DNA of 21,504 nt from DATARH01 sp046724035 (GTDB lineage Bacteria; Pseudomonadota; Alphaproteobacteria; ATCC43930; CGMCC-115725): NCBI GenBank assembly GCA_046724035.1, contig JBKOVT010000170.1, positions 1 through 21,504 on the forward strand, written 5' to 3'. The notes under the pieces are model-generated. The model made no database searches. It was given only the letters and a program-made list of their open reading frames with translations, and was not told the DNA's origin. This document shows, in pieces, positions 1-6,537 of this stretch. A program made the position numbers and the translations under genes. Positions within the stretch are counted from its first letter, which is position 1; every line of letters starts with the position of its first letter.

Positions 1-438
1 CGCGGCGAGACGGTGTCGGTCGCCGAATCCTCGACGGCGGGCCTGATATCGGCGGCATTGTTGGCCGTCGGCGGCGCCTCGGCCTATTTCATGGGCGGCG
101 CCGTCGTCTATACGCGCGCCTCACGCACCGAATTGTTGCGGGTCACCGAGGCCGAGTTTGCCGCGATGACCGGGATCACGCCGTCGACCGAGCCCTATGC
201 CATGTTATTCGCGCGCAAGATCAAGGAGCGTCTCGACACGACCTGGTCCATCGGCGAGACCGGCACGGCCGGCCCGACCGGCAGCCGCTACGGCCACGCG
301 CCCGGGCATTCCTGCATCGCGGTCATCGGCCGGGTCGAGCGCGCCATCACGGTCGAAACCGGCAAGGCGGACCGGGTCGACAATATGCGCGCCTTTACCG
401 TCGCCGCGCTCGATCTCCTCGAAAAGACGCTCGGCTAA
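1..438 (+). CDS. CinA-family protein (C-terminal CinA domain), 5' end outside window
   Basis: The frame is open from base 1, so the gene begins left of the window; about 145 residues are visible, ending in TAA. The segment reading AESSTAGLISAAL near the visible start, then GGAVVYT and a glycine-rich GETGTAGPTG stretch, are hallmarks of the CinA C-terminal domain. In other bacteria this domain (PncC) deamidates nicotinamide mononucleotide and helps recycle pyridine nucleotides in the cytoplasm. The family consensus usually reads AESCTGG; here it is AESSTAG, a variation I believe is common in stand-alone alphaproteobacterial members of about 160 residues. Because the C-terminal domain starts almost at the window edge, I cannot tell a short stand-alone protein from the end of a full CinA with its N-terminal molybdopterin-binding-like domain. 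The gene converges on bluB with 21 bases between stop codons. Family is well supported; the exact reaction is inferred. Confidence 0.85.
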   Translation, partial: RGETVSVAESSTAGLISAALLAVGGASAYFMGGAVVYTRASRTELLRVTEAEFAAMTGITPSTEPYAMLFARKIKERLDTTWSIGETGTAGPTGSRYGHAPGHSCIAVIGRVERAITVETGKADRVDNMRAFTVAALDLLEKTLG

Positions 439-439
439 C

Positions 440-456
440 CGCCGGCGATACCGGCG
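440..456. terminator. Short GC hairpin between convergent stops
   Basis: CGCCGG (440-445) pairs with CCGGCG (451-456) around a 5-base loop in the 21-base gap between the CinA-family stop and the bluB stop. It could serve as a bidirectional terminator. The stem is only 6 bp and there is no clear T-run on either side, so this is weak. Confidence 0.25.
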
Positions 457-459
457 CGC

Positions 460-1101
460 TTACCGGTAGATCAGGCATTCCTCGGGACGCCCGCGGCGCT
501 CCCAGCCGGCGCGCTCGAGCGCCGGCACGGTGTCTGCATCCTCGGGGTAGCCGAGGCAGAAATAACCGATCAGCCGCCAATCCGCCGGGACATCGAGCGC
601 CGTTGCGACGGCGACCGGCTCGAGGATCGAGATCCAGCCCATCCCGATCCCCTCGGCCCGCGCCATCAGCCACAGGGTGTGCGCCGCCAGGACGGCCGAA
701 TAGTCGATCGTCTCGGGCATCGTCAGGCGGCCGAGGCCATGCCCTTGTTGGGTTCTCGGGTCGGCGAAGACCGCGAGGTGACACGGCGCCTCGTCCAGCC
801 CGGCGAGCTTCAGGCGGGCATAATGCCGGGCGCGCTCGGCCGCCTGCCCAGCCAGCGCGGCGGCGTTGCAATGCAGGAAATTCTCGCGTACCGCCGCGCG
901 CCGCGCCGGCAGATCGACCAGCACGAACCGCCAGGGCTGGCTCAAACCGACCGATGGCGCGAGACAGGCAAGCCCGATGAGCCGCTTGATCGTTCCCTCG
1001 GGCAACGGGTCACGGCGGAACCGCCGCACATCGCGCCGCCAGGTGAGCAAGGCTTGTAGGTGAGAGCGAAACGCCGGATCGAAGTTGGGGGCCTTTGCCA
1101 T
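460..1101 (-). CDS. bluB: 5,6-dimethylbenzimidazole synthase (BluB)
   Basis: This 213-residue protein belongs to the nitroreductase-like flavoenzymes and carries the BluB signature set: WRRDVRRF (21-28), APSVGLSQPWRF (48-59), GLGRLTMPETIDYS (122-135) and GIGMGWISIL (151-160). BluB oxidatively breaks down reduced FMN with oxygen to make 5,6-dimethylbenzimidazole, the lower ligand of cobalamin; it is a cytosolic dimer. The length is normal for the family and no key block is missing. No other cobalamin gene and no cobalamin riboswitch-like leader is visible here. The MetE-C-like gene 4.3 kb away uses zinc rather than B12, so this is an isolated bluB. It lies 27 bases downstream of the glycosyltransferase stop on the same strand and could be read from the same transcript, although no good Shine-Dalgarno sequence precedes its ATG. 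A generic nitroreductase is the alternative, but the motif set argues for BluB. Confidence 0.88.
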   Translation of the reverse strand: MAKAPNFDPAFRSHLQALLTWRRDVRRFRRDPLPEGTIKRLIGLACLAPSVGLSQPWRFVLVDLPARRAAVRENFLHCNAAALAGQAAERARHYARLKLAGLDEAPCHLAVFADPRTQQGHGLGRLTMPETIDYSAVLAAHTLWLMARAEGIGMGWISILEPVAVATALDVPADWRLIGYFCLGYPEDADTVPALERAGWERRGRPEECLIYR

Positions 1102-1128
1102 AGAAGAGTGGCGTTGATGCCGCTCAGT

Positions 1129-2436
1129 CTAGCGTAGTTGATTGTAGAGCGCGGCGACGCGCTCCTTATAGCGTGCGACCGAGAACAATTCCGCTTGGGT
1201 GCGGCCGCGCTCGCTCAATTCGGCGCGCAGCCCGGCATCGGCGGTGATCATCTTGATCGCCCGCGAGATGTCGTCGGTTTCATAGGGGTTGACGTAGAGC
1301 GCGGCGTCACCGGCGATTTCGGGGAGCGAGGAGGTGCGCGAGGTCACGACCGGGGTTCCGAGCAGCATCGCCTCGAGAACCGGCAGACCAAAACCCTCAT
1401 AGAGCGAGGGAAACAATACCGCGCGCGCGCCGCGGATCAATGTCACCAGCATGGGCAGGCTGACATATTCAAAATGGTGGATCCGCCGCTTGTCCTGGGG
1501 GCGAGCGCGCTCTTCCTCCCGCATCTCGCTGAGCCATTTGGCTTCGGCTTGGTTGCCCCAGCCGACCGCCCCCGTGACCACCAGCGGGATATCGACTGCC
1601 GAGAGCATGTAGGCGTCGAACAGGCGCTGTACATTCTTTTTTGGTTCGAGCGCGCCGTAGAACAGCAGGTAATTCCGCGGCGTCAGCCCGAACGAGCCGC
1701 GCAATTGCTCCGCGACGACCTCGTCGGAGCGTTCGACGAATTCGCGCGGAAATTCGACTGCTTCATAGGTATTGGTCACCCGCTTCTCGTCGACCCCGAG
1801 CACTTCGACGATGTCGCGCTTCGATTGCTCCGAGACGGTAACGATATGATCCGCCTCGGCGCCGATCTTGCGCAACAGCCGGTAGGTCTGCCGCTTATTG
1901 TCGAGCGTCGTGAACGGCAGCCGCAGCGGCACCAGATCGTGGATCGTGTAGATGTTGCACGCGCCTTTCGCCCGGATCGGAAGCTGATAGGTGCAGTGCA
2001 GGATATCCGGGCGCGTCTCGAATTCGAGATCGGTGAACCGCCCGCTCCATGAGAAATAGAGGCGGGCATTGGCAAACAGGTTGCGCGAGACAAAGACCTG
2101 ATCGCGCAGCGGCAGACGAGACTGGAAGTGATCGGTGACGACGGTGCCGCTGAGGTTGACCGGCTCCGGCTTTACGCCGCGAATATGGCTCAGCTGATCG
2201 ACAACCCAATTGTAGGCTCGGCGGTGCCGCGGCACAGGCGGGCCACTGTTGGGATCGAAAAACGCGATTTCGCGGAGGAGCGGATTTTTTGCCGGGCGAT
2301 GCGGGGAGCTGTAGACGACTCCGACATCATAGCCGAGCTGGCGCACGAGGCCGGCGAGCAGCCGCGTATAGGTCGCGATGCCGGTGCCGCGTTCGAGCGA
2401 GAGGTTGAGACCGTCGAAATAAATGCGCCGGCTCAT
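1129..2436 (-). CDS. Glycosyltransferase, family 4 type (GT-B)
   Basis: This 435-residue protein has the two-domain GT-B layout. The N-terminal half holds the acceptor side, with GTGIATYTRLLAGL (17-30) and NIYTIHDLVPLR (161-172). The C-terminal half has the nucleotide-sugar side, with FYGALEPKKN (259-268) and SLYEGFGLPVLEAM (344-357), whose E347 and E355 form the EX7E motif of retaining family 4 transferases. Such enzymes move a hexose or deoxyhexose from a nucleotide sugar onto a lipid-linked or polysaccharide acceptor at the inner membrane. The frame stays open upstream to about 2763, but that part is arginine/serine-rich, overlaps the neighbouring gene and shows no family similarity, so I start at the ATG before SRRIYFDG. 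It follows the DUF1194 gene after 142 bases and precedes bluB by 27. It is far from rfbAB, and its donor and acceptor cannot be read from the sequence. Confidence 0.88.
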   Translation of the reverse strand: MSRRIYFDGLNLSLERGTGIATYTRLLAGLVRQLGYDVGVVYSSPHRPAKNPLLREIAFFDPNSGPPVPRHRRAYNWVVDQLSHIRGVKPEPVNLSGTVVTDHFQSRLPLRDQVFVSRNLFANARLYFSWSGRFTDLEFETRPDILHCTYQLPIRAKGACNIYTIHDLVPLRLPFTTLDNKRQTYRLLRKIGAEADHIVTVSEQSKRDIVEVLGVDEKRVTNTYEAVEFPREFVERSDEVVAEQLRGSFGLTPRNYLLFYGALEPKKNVQRLFDAYMLSAVDIPLVVTGAVGWGNQAEAKWLSEMREEERARPQDKRRIHHFEYVSLPMLVTLIRGARAVLFPSLYEGFGLPVLEAMLLGTPVVTSRTSSLPEIAGDAALYVNPYETDDISRAIKMITADAGLRAELSERGRTQAELFSVARYKERVAALYNQLR

Positions 2437-2578
2437 CGCCAGGCTCTCGCTCCCGCCCGCTGTCTGTAGATTCGATCCGCGCCGCGGGGCGATAGCATCC
2501 TGCTGCCTCCGCTGTCGAGAGCGAAACCGATAGACGCCTCGGCTGCGTCGTGCCGCGGCGGAGGCTGTACCGTCCGGG
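2437..2578. other. Spacer between DUF1194 gene and glycosyltransferase gene
   Basis: This 142-base gap carries no open frame I can support, no strong hairpin with a T-run and no clear promoter. It may contain a minus-strand promoter for the glycosyltransferase that I cannot recognise. Confidence 0.4.
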
Positions 2579-3316
2579 CTAGCGCAGCGCCGCGTACCCC
2601 AAGCCCGGTGGCGTTCCGGCGATCTCGCTGACGAGCTTGCGGGTGATCGCTTCGGCGAAGCTGTCGAAATTCTCGACCTGCAGCAGAAAGGCGCCGGGTC
2701 CGCCGATGACGTTCTCCTCGAAATATTTCGGCAACCCACCGGGCGGCTGCGTGTGAAAGGCATAGCCCGGATTGGCCTGCGTATTGATGATCGCGAGACC
2801 GTTGATCGTGATCCCCGAGGCGATCGCCTGGTCGCGCGCCTCGGTCACCGGACGCCCGGAATTATTCGTGCCATCGCCCGAGACGTCGATGATGCGCTTC
2901 TCGGCTTGGGGCGGAGCGGCGGCGAACCGTTCCAGGGAATAGTCGATCGCCGCGCTGATCGAGGTGCGCCCGAGAAAGGAGCGCGGCGCCGCGAGCATTG
3001 TCGCGGCAATGCCGCCGGCGGCTTCCTCGTCGCGCACGACGGTCCAGTCGACGACGACATTTTGGTCGGACGCGCCCGACCATTCGATAAAGGTGATGGC
3101 GATCGCATGGCTGCGGCCGCCAGCGATGGCCCGCAGCACGCGCGGATCGGTCATCGCCGCCGCATAGCCTTTGCGCTGCAGGTTGAATTCCCCGTCATCG
3201 ATGCTGCGCGACACATCGGCGGCGAGCACCAGCAAGAGGTCGACCGTCTCGGCCCGCGCGACCGCCATGCCGGCAAGCCATGCAAGCAGCGTTATGATGG
3301 CAGCCGTTGTTTTCAT
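2579..3316 (-). CDS. Secreted DUF1194 protein with von Willebrand A domain
   Basis: This 245-residue protein begins with a signal peptide (residues 1-22: MKTT, a hydrophobic core, then VARAE). A von Willebrand factor A fold follows, with an intact metal-ion-dependent adhesion site: D34-V-S-R-S38, the GRTSISAAI segment with T118, and SGDGTNNSG with D149. This combination, with a C-terminal GGPGAFLLQVENFDSFAEAI block, is typical of DUF1194 proteins of Rhizobiales and relatives. They are exported to the periplasm and have no settled function; metal-dependent protein binding is the usual inference. The frame continues 58 codons upstream, but that part is arginine-rich and the signal peptide fixes the start at 3316. 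The gene is divergent from yjbQ with 112 bases between starts. It lies upstream of the glycosyltransferase, but nothing shows that the two share a task. Confidence 0.85.
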   Translation of the reverse strand: MKTTAAIITLLAWLAGMAVARAETVDLLLVLAADVSRSIDDGEFNLQRKGYAAAMTDPRVLRAIAGGRSHAIAITFIEWSGASDQNVVVDWTVVRDEEAAGGIAATMLAAPRSFLGRTSISAAIDYSLERFAAAPPQAEKRIIDVSGDGTNNSGRPVTEARDQAIASGITINGLAIINTQANPGYAFHTQPPGGLPKYFEENVIGGPGAFLLQVENFDSFAEAITRKLVSEIAGTPPGLGYAALR

Positions 3317-3428
3317 CACGACTGGCTCTCCCGGTTCGCGGTCAGCATAAGCTGCCCCGCCCTGCCGGGGGAAGAGGCACGCGGCGCGCCCCGCTTTGAG
3401 GCGCGGAGGAGAGGCCCGGAGGACCGCA
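3317..3428. other. Divergent intergenic region, DUF1194 gene / yjbQ
   Basis: Both starts face away from this 112-base stretch, so it should hold promoters for both directions. I find no convincing -35/-10 pair. The only clear signal is the ribosome-binding site of the plus-strand gene at its right end. Confidence 0.5.
3418..3422 (+). promoter_or_regulatory. Ribosome-binding site that sets the yjbQ start
   Basis: GGAGG lies 6 bases before the ATG at 3429. The longer alternative starting at 3396 has no such signal at a proper distance and adds a basic stretch foreign to the family, so the site decides for the shorter protein. Confidence 0.7.
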
Positions 3429-3863
3429 ATGCGCCTTGCGCAAGACCGCCTGACGATCGAGACGAAGCCGCGCGAGATAAGGGAGATCACGCGGGAAGTG
3501 GCGGGCTGGGCGGCGCGCCAGGGGATCGCGCGCGGGTTGTTAACGATTTTTATCCCGCATACCTCGGCCTCGCTCCTGATCCAGGAGAACTATTCGCCGG
3601 CGGTGCGGCAGGATCTGGCGGCGTTTCTGGCGCGGCTGGCGCCGGAGGAGCCGGCGCTCTATCGCCACAACGATGAGGGGCCGGACGATATGCCGGCGCA
3701 TCTGAAGAGCGCCCTGACGCAGGTCCAGCTGACAATCCCGGTCAGCGACGGCGAGATCCAGCTCGGCACCTGGCAGGGGATCTTCCTGCTCGAGCATCGG
3801 GCCGCGCCGCACCGCCGCGATCTGATCCTGACCCTGATCGGCGAGGCGGAGGAGACGAAATGA
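3429..3863 (+). CDS. yjbQ: YjbQ / UPF0047 family protein
   Basis: This 144-residue cytosolic protein matches the usual length of UPF0047 and carries its full signature. It has IPHTSASLLIQEN (42-54), then RHNDEGPDDMPAHLK (79-93), and near the C-terminus LGTWQGIFLLEHR (112-124). The conserved histidines H44, H80, H91 and H123 probably form the metal/phosphate site of this small beta-rich trimeric fold. Escherichia coli YjbQ was reported to have a weak side activity as a thiamin phosphate synthase; its main role is unknown. The stop codon overlaps the start of the aldose epimerase gene (ATGA), so the two are translationally coupled. This hints at a shared sugar- or phosphate-repair context but does not prove it. 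Confidence 0.88.
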   Translation: MRLAQDRLTIETKPREIREITREVAGWAARQGIARGLLTIFIPHTSASLLIQENYSPAVRQDLAAFLARLAPEEPALYRHNDEGPDDMPAHLKSALTQVQLTIPVSDGEIQLGTWQGIFLLEHRAAPHRRDLILTLIGEAEETK

Positions 3864-4903
3864 GCTCGCCTGGCGTTCCGTTCGGGCAAACGCCGGATGG
3901 AGATGCGGCGCGGCTCTACACACTCGAGAGTGATTCCCTGCGGGTGCGCATCACCGATTATGGCGGCCGGGTTGTCTCGCTCGAGATGAGGGAGCCGGAG
4001 GGTGGCTGGTTCGATGTCCTGCTCGGCTTTGATAATGCCGCGGAATACGCCAAAGCGGGCGGGGCGTTCGGCGCGTTGCTGGGGCGCAATGCGAACCGGA
4101 TCGCCCGCGGCGAGCTGACGATCGATGGCCGGCAGTATCAACTCGCGGCCAACGATCGCGGCGCGACATTGCATGGCGGGCCCAAGGGCTTTGACATGGT
4201 GCTGTGGCAGGTCCGGGCCGTCGGCAGGGATGAGCTGCTGCTCGCCTATGTCAGCCCGGATGGGGACCAGGGTTTCCCCGGCGAGCTTCGGGTCGAGGCG
4301 CATTATCGGATCAGAGGCGCGGCGCTGTTGCTCGAATTGCGGGCGGAGACCAGCGCGCCGACGGTCGTCAGCCTCAGCGCGCATCCCTATTTGAACCTCG
4401 GCGGTGCCGGATCGGGTGACATTCTCGACGACGAGGTCACGATCGCCGCAGACAGGTTTCTGCCAACCGATGCGACCCAGATCCCGACCGGCGAGATCCG
4501 AGCCGTCGACGGCACCCTGTTCGACTTTCGCCAGCCCGCCGCGATCGGCGCGCGCATCCGGCGCACCGACCCGCAATTGCTGAACGGCCAGGGCTACGAT
4601 CACTATTACGTGCTCGGACCCCAGACTGGGCCGGAGCCGCGGTTTGCGGCGCGTGCGCGCGATCCTCGCAGCGGCCGATATGTCGAGATCCACACGACGC
4701 AGCCCGGGCTGCAATTCTACAGCGGCAATCAGCTGAACGGTTCGGTGGCCGGGCGGGGCGGGGTCATTTATCGGCAATCGGCCGGGCTCGCTTTTGAGCC
4801 GCAGGGCTTTCCGGACGCGCCGCATCATCCGAGTTTTCCCACGACGGTCCTGCGCGCCGGGGTCTATCGCGAGGTTATCGAGTATCGCTTCGGGACCGAA
4901 TAG
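3860..4903 (+). CDS. Aldose 1-epimerase (mutarotase), GalM family
   Basis: This 347-residue protein has the beta-sandwich GalM sequence pattern. It has GALLGRNANRIARG (71-84), TLHGGPKGFD (103-112), SPDGDQGFPGELR (132-144), SAHPYLNLGG (173-182), GYDHYYVL (245-252) and FEPQGFPDAPHHPSFP (312-327). H105, H175, D247 and E313 line up with the substrate-binding and catalytic residues known from GalM, H175 and E313 being the expected acid/base pair. The enzyme interconverts alpha and beta anomers of free aldoses such as glucose or galactose. No signal peptide is visible, so it should act in the cytoplasm. It overlaps yjbQ by 4 bases and converges on the retropepsin-like gene with 21 bases between stops. 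No galactose operon genes are nearby, so I give the family name and no gene symbol. Confidence 0.9.
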   Translation: MSSPGVPFGQTPDGDAARLYTLESDSLRVRITDYGGRVVSLEMREPEGGWFDVLLGFDNAAEYAKAGGAFGALLGRNANRIARGELTIDGRQYQLAANDRGATLHGGPKGFDMVLWQVRAVGRDELLLAYVSPDGDQGFPGELRVEAHYRIRGAALLLELRAETSAPTVVSLSAHPYLNLGGAGSGDILDDEVTIAADRFLPTDATQIPTGEIRAVDGTLFDFRQPAAIGARIRRTDPQLLNGQGYDHYYVLGPQTGPEPRFAARARDPRSGRYVEIHTTQPGLQFYSGNQLNGSVAGRGGVIYRQSAGLAFEPQGFPDAPHHPSFPTTVLRAGVYREVIEYRFGTE

Positions 4904-4924
4904 GAGGTCGGCCGACCAGCGCCT

Positions 4925-5404
4925 TTACCAGGAGAGCGTCAGCCGGTCCCGCTGCATCTCAAAGCTCTTAAGCCGGCTGAGAAAGCTCATGCCGAGCACC
5001 GATTGCGGCGCGTTGGCGATCACCGCGGCGCGCACATCGCCAATCGAGATCCGGCCGACGCGGACGTCGCGCAACACCGTCGTGGCGGCCGGCACCGTGC
5101 CGCTCGCGGTGCGCATCGCCTTGTCGAATACCAGGGCGCTCGGGTCGATGCCGGCGGCCCGCGCATCGCTCGGGGTCAAGACGACAAGGGTCGCGCCGGT
5201 GTCGACGAGAAAGCGCATCGGCGCGCCGTTGGCCGTCCCGGGAACGACAAAATGCCCGTCCGAACCGGCGTGGTAGACGAGTGTATTGGCGCTCGGTCGC
5301 AGAATGCTGACCTCCGCCGCGGTGTTGTTCGGCGTTTGTGCCGCGGCGGGCAGCGACAACCCGACCAGGGCGAGCCCGCCAAGCGCCATCAACAATGTTC
5401 TCAT
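4925..5404 (-). CDS. Secreted retropepsin-like aspartic protease (clan AA, TIGR02281 type)
   Basis: This 159-residue protein starts with a signal peptide of about 22 residues (MRTLLMAL, then LPAAAQ). The catalytic motif of single-domain aspartic proteases follows: FLVDTGATLVVL (65-76) with D68 as the presumed catalytic aspartate. The second family mark, SVLGMSFLSRL (135-145), sits near the C-terminus, ahead of the final beta strand LTLSW. Proteins of this kind are retropepsin-like proteases of alphaproteobacteria that work as dimers; substrates are mostly unknown. It should act in the periplasm, or anchored in the membrane if the signal is not cut. It lies 19 bases downstream of the MetE-C-like gene on the same strand, so co-transcription is likely although no functional link is evident. 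Confidence 0.85.
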   Translation of the reverse strand: MRTLLMALGGLALVGLSLPAAAQTPNNTAAEVSILRPSANTLVYHAGSDGHFVVPGTANGAPMRFLVDTGATLVVLTPSDARAAGIDPSALVFDKAMRTASGTVPAATTVLRDVRVGRISIGDVRAAVIANAPQSVLGMSFLSRLKSFEMQRDRLTLSW

Positions 5405-5423
5405 CAGACCAGACCCCTGTTGC

Positions 5424-6458
5424 CTATAGCTCCCGCCGGACCTGCGCCGCGCCTTCGGCCAGCGCCTGCAATTTGCCGAACGCGGTGCCGCGCGGCAGGT
5501 ATTTCATGCCGCAATCCGGCGCCGCGACGAGCCGCTCGGCAGGGACGTAACGCAAAGCCTTGCGCAAGCGCGCCGCCACAGACTCCGCCGTCTCGATTGC
5601 CGGATCGTTAAGATCGAGGACGCCGAGGACGACGGTCTTGCCGGCGAGATCCCGCAACACGCCGAGATCGAGCCGGGGCTGCGCCGCCTCGATCGAGATC
5701 TGTCCGGCCGCCGAGTCGGCGAGCTGCGGCAGAAAGGCGTACCCGGCGGGCTTGTTCTTCACCATCGCGGCATAACCAAAGCAGAGATGCACGACGGTCG
5801 GGCCGGGGATGCCGTCGAGCGCGCGGTTGATCGCCTTGACCCCGTAGCGGGCCGCCTTGTCGGGGGCGGTGCGCACCCAGGGCTCGTCGAGCTGCACGAC
5901 ATCCACGCCGCTCGTCTTCAGTGCGCGCAATTCTTCGTTGACGGCGACGGCGTAATCCATCGCGAGCTCTTCCTCGTCGGCATAAAAGGCGTTCTCGGCT
6001 TGCTGCGACAAGGTGAACGGGCCCGGCAGCGTGATCTTTGTGGCATGCGCCGCGTGGCGCAGCAGGAACTCGGCATCGCGCATTTCCACGGGGCCGCGCC
6101 GCCTTATCTTGCCGACGACGCGCGGCACCGGCGTCGTGCCGCCGCCGCTGCGCCCGACATGGCCGGGATGTTCGGCGTCGATGCCGTCGAGCGCCAGCGC
6201 AAACCGGTTGGAGTAGCTTTCGCGACGGATCTCGCCGTCGCTGACGATATCGATCCCGGCCCGCTCCATGTCGCGGATCGCAAGAATCGTTGCGTCGTCC
6301 TGCGCTTGTTCGAGCAGCGGCTCGGGGATGCGCCAGATGTCGCGCGCCGCAACGCGCGGCACGCCATGATGCGCAAGCGCCGAGCGGTCGACGAGCCAAT
6401 CGGGCTGCGGATAGCTGCCGACGACGGTCGTCGGGATCGGGTGCGTCGGATACGTCAT
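5424..6458 (-). CDS. MetE C-terminal-like cobalamin-independent methyltransferase
   Basis: This 344-residue protein is a TIM-barrel of the UROD/MetE superfamily. The zinc ligands expected of MetE-C are all present: H224 and C226 in VHLCFGY, E257 in SIEAAQPR, and C316 in APDCGMKYL. TTVVGSYPQP (10-19), DGEIRRESY (74-82) and VQLDEPW (188-194) add support. Full MetE is about 750 residues with an N-terminal duplicate barrel, absent here. Such short MetE-like proteins move a methyl group to or from a thiol, but the donor is uncertain: methylcobalamin-protein, methylfolate or another methylated compound. A Shine-Dalgarno site (AGGAGGT region) stands 8 bases before the ATG. A terminator-like hairpin from the MFS gene ends only about 23 bases upstream. 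The retropepsin-like gene follows after 19 bases. Confidence 0.85.
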   Translation of the reverse strand: MTYPTHPIPTTVVGSYPQPDWLVDRSALAHHGVPRVAARDIWRIPEPLLEQAQDDATILAIRDMERAGIDIVSDGEIRRESYSNRFALALDGIDAEHPGHVGRSGGGTTPVPRVVGKIRRRGPVEMRDAEFLLRHAAHATKITLPGPFTLSQQAENAFYADEEELAMDYAVAVNEELRALKTSGVDVVQLDEPWVRTAPDKAARYGVKAINRALDGIPGPTVVHLCFGYAAMVKNKPAGYAFLPQLADSAAGQISIEAAQPRLDLGVLRDLAGKTVVLGVLDLNDPAIETAESVAARLRKALRYVPAERLVAAPDCGMKYLPRGTAFGKLQALAEGAAQVRREL

Positions 6459-6466
6459 GGCGCATT

Positions 6467-6472
6467 ACCTCC
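6467..6472 (-). promoter_or_regulatory. Strong ribosome-binding site of the MetE-C-like gene
   Basis: Read on the minus strand this is GGAGGT, 8 bases before the ATG at 6458. It is unusual because it begins only 9 bases after the stem of the hairpin at 6482-6511, so the hairpin and the initiation site may compete or cooperate. Confidence 0.7.
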
Positions 6473-6481
6473 AACAAAATA

Positions 6482-6511
6482 CCGGCCGGCGCTTGCAACA
6501 GCGCCGGCCGG
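6482..6511 (-). terminator. Rho-independent terminator of the MFS gene
   Basis: CCGGCCGGCGCT (6482-6493) pairs perfectly with its complement at 6500-6511 around a 6-base loop: a 12-bp, almost all-GC stem. On the minus strand it starts 26 bases after the MFS stop and is followed by TATTTTGTT, a reasonable T-rich tail. Termination of the permease transcript is the simplest reading; attenuation ahead of the MetE-C-like gene is the alternative. Confidence 0.65.
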
Positions 6512-6537
6512 CAATCGCTAAGCTCGATGCGGGCGAA

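Noticed and set aside
460..1128. Cobalamin riboswitch near bluB or ahead of the MetE-C-like gene
   Set aside because: The upstream gaps are only 27 and 79 bases and show no B12-box-like sequence or the needed length.
2437..2763. N-terminal extension of the glycosyltransferase (109 codons)
   Set aside because: The extension is Arg/Ser-rich, enters the DUF1194 gene on the same strand and the family-like sequence begins only at the ATG at 2436.
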